Source of the DNA: Verrucomicrobiales bacterium
Lineage (GTDB): Bacteria; Verrucomicrobiota; Verrucomicrobiia; Verrucomicrobiales; SKLO01
Assembly (NCBI GenBank): GCA_007123195.1
Contig: SKLO01000347.1
Location: 1-8,084 of the forward strand
DNA length: 8,084 nucleotides
Direction: 5' to 3'
Shown here: positions 6,987 through 8,084 of the stretch, piece by piece
Numbering within the stretch: the stretch's first letter is position 1
Layout of the letters: the number at the start of each line of letters is the position of its first letter
Notes under the pieces: generated by a model
What the model was told of the DNA's origin: nothing
Database searches by the model: none
Seen by the model: the letters and a program-made list of their open reading frames with translations, nothing else
Translations under genes and position numbers: made by a program

Positions 6987-7659
6987 GATGAATTTTGGAT
7001 TTTGAATGGGCGGGCCTGTCGGAGCAGACGTTGGCGCCTTCGGTGAGTTCGATTTCGCGTCGGGCGGCGTCGCGCTGGTGGACGGTGGCCACGCCCATGG
7101 GATCGAGGCGGAAGTGGACGCCGCCGTCGGGGGCGTAGAAAAGCTGGCTGACGAGGGCGGTGTCGCTGGGCTCGGGGCAGAGGGCGGGGCGCTGCCACGG
7201 CAGGCCACCATTGGTGCCGGCGTTGAGCTGGAAGCGGGTGCGGCCGATGGGATCGGGGTAGCCGGCCTGGAAGGAGTCGCGGGAACGGGGCTGATCGCCG
7301 TGCGGGCCGTTGAGGGGGCCGGTGCCCGTGGCATCGTCGAAGCGCTGGCGGTTGGTGGTTGCGACGGCTTGATCGGCGTCGTTGAACTGCGTGTGGGTTT
7401 GTTCGATCACCACGTCGGCGCTGACGTCGTTGGTGTTGGCGGCGGCGGTGGCGGGGTCCTCGGCGACGAGGCAGGTGATGTCGGGCCGGTCGAGGGAGTC
7501 GAAGTGGACTTTGATGACGGCTTTGCGGCCTTGTTCGGTGGACTTGTGGAGGTTGCTGTTGGGATCGAACGAGCTGCCGGACAGCGCCTCACCCGGCAGG
7601 GCTGTCCAGCGACGCTGGATGCCCGGCTGCGGCAAGGTGGTTTTGGCGGTGGGGGTCAC
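6907..7659 (-). CDS. RHS/YD-repeat protein fragment, probably a decaying gene remnant
   Basis: A 250-residue frame starting at GTG 7659, just after an in-frame TAA (7666-7668), with no ribosome binding site. Residues 31-210 read like an internal stretch of an RHS protein: 'FDPNSNLHKSTEQGR' (31-45), 'KVHFDSLDRPDI' (50-61), 'QRFDDATGTGPL' (105-116), 'RTRFQLNAGTNGG' (140-152), 'FYAPDGG' (174-180), 'LDPMGVATVHQRDAARR' (185-201). YD-type motifs that are usually 'YDALGR' appear worn, as 'YPDPIGR' and 'RDAARR'. RHS-like sequence ends near 7017; the last 30-odd codons cross an AT-rich 18-mer and run antisense through the last 80 bases of the murB-like gene, so they are unlikely to be real protein. 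A complete RHS protein is far longer and would have a distinct N-terminus and core. I judge it a displaced internal fragment, though the frame is uninterrupted over more than 600 bp and could still be expressed. Confidence 0.5.
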   Translation of the reverse strand: MTPTAKTTLPQPGIQRRWTALPGEALSGSSFDPNSNLHKSTEQGRKAVIKVHFDSLDRPDITCLVAEDPATAAANTNDVSADVVIEQTHTQFNDADQAVATTNRQRFDDATGTGPLNGPHGDQPRSRDSFQAGYPDPIGRTRFQLNAGTNGGLPWQRPALCPEPSDTALVSQLFYAPDGGVHFRLDPMGVATVHQRDAARREIELTEGANVCSDRPAHSKSKIHLRPLAIPALAPGVPVPGGLGDRLRAV

Positions 7660-8084
7660 GATCAGTTAATGGTAGCCCGTCGGGGCTGGCGAAGGCAAGA
7701 CCAAAGCGATCATTTTCGGGGATGCTTTCGGGAGTCAGGGCGGGATGGTGGTGTTGCGGAACGACTCTCTGTTGCCCCATCGGCATCGCCACCGCCTGGG
7801 CGTGCGGCTGGCTCGCCAGACTGATCATCCCACAGGGGCACGCAGGCGGTGAGCGGCGTGGAGACTGGCCCAGCGGCAGTTTCGCGGCTGGCGCTGGCTT
7901 TAGCTTTTCGCGGGCAACGCGCGGGCGGTTTGGTCTGCAAGGCTGCGGGACGAAAGAACGTCATCCGGCCTGCGCGGCTCGGCAGGGACGCCTCGCCCTA
8001 CCCCGCGGGGTGGCAATCCCGCGGGACACTATGCGCTGGCAAGGCCGCCGAGCGGCTCATCACGCGCCTACAAGGCCCACGCAA
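7660..8084. other. Right-end region without a convincing gene
   Basis: Short open frames exist on the minus strand here (for example 7589-7828 and 7710-7964), but they show no family motifs, no consistent ribosome binding site and mutual overlap. The plus-strand frame that enters from the left is the antisense of the RHS fragment. The right half contains a GC-palindrome cluster. The region is read as intergenic or as remnant sequence beside the RHS fragment. Confidence 0.5.
7981..8026. repeat. GC-palindrome cluster, candidate dispersed intergenic repeat
   Basis: Two perfect 10-bp palindromes stand close together, CCCCGCGGGG at 8001-8010 and TCCCGCGGGA at 8017-8026, with a shared CCCGCGGG core and six bases between. 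They are preceded at 7981-8000 by a string that reads TAGGGCGAGGCGTCCCTGCC on the minus strand. From memory, strings of this kind recur between genes in some PVC-group genomes; that cannot be tested from a single copy. There is no T run, so an intrinsic terminator is not supported. Confidence 0.4.

Noticed and set aside
7669..7698. Possible promoter (TTGCCT, 18 bases, TACCAT on the minus strand) ahead of the RHS fragment
   Set aside because: Only four of six matches in each box, and the downstream ORF looks like a remnant; chance match is likely.
7006..7824. Long plus-strand frame rich in Gly, Val and Ala
   Set aside because: It lies opposite the RHS-like fragment, whose minus-strand reading shows recognisable YD-type motifs; the plus reading is compositional.
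7589..7828. Minus-strand frame of 79 codons at the right end
   Set aside because: No family motif; it overlaps the start of the RHS fragment in another frame and has no supported start.
8001..8026. Intrinsic terminator from the GC palindromes
   Set aside because: Neither palindrome is followed by a T run on either strand, and each has too short a loop to form a normal hairpin on its own.

Overview
This is a GC-rich, gene-dense bacterial segment. It reads as part of a surface-glycan gene cluster flanked on both sides by RHS/YD-repeat sequence. The style of the RHS sequence points to the PVC group (Planctomycetota or Verrucomicrobiota): a protein that starts directly with a Ser/Gly/Pro-rich repeat and no signal peptide, then a 'WGHTRSFANxL' type N-terminal region, with 'YGTNGG'-like and 'TDPMG'-like segments in the second piece. 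This placement is inference from protein style; there is no rRNA or other marker in the window.

Layout, left to right. (1) 1-1001, minus strand: the first 333 residues of a large RHS/YD-repeat protein whose C-terminal part runs off the left edge. (2) 1002-1401: a divergent gene-free gap of about 400 bp with a locally AT-richer centre. (3) 1402-4027, plus strand: three genes joined by 4-base ATGA stop/start overlaps: a GT25-family glycosyltransferase, a GT2-like glycosyltransferase with a DID motif, and a PAPS-dependent carbohydrate sulfotransferase. (4) 4002-5981, minus strand: a two-domain protein joining a GT-A glycosyltransferase to a polysaccharide pyruvyl transferase; its 3' end overlaps the sulfotransferase gene tail to tail by 26 bp. 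(5) 6030-6986, plus strand and divergent from it: a MurB-like UDP-N-acetylenolpyruvoylglucosamine reductase. (6) 6907-7659, minus strand: an ORF that looks like an internal fragment of an RHS protein with worn YD motifs. (7) 7660-8084: no convincing gene; it ends in a region with two neighbouring GC palindromes.

Taken together, the central genes could add sugars, sulfate and pyruvate ketals to a cell-surface polysaccharide or glycoprotein glycan. The MurB homologue would either serve peptidoglycan precursor synthesis from outside the usual cell-wall cluster or have been recruited to glycan chemistry. No mobile-element gene, tRNA, rRNA or CRISPR array was seen. The most unusual items are the GT/pyruvyl-transferase fusion, the MurB homologue in this setting, and the RHS sequences on both flanks.
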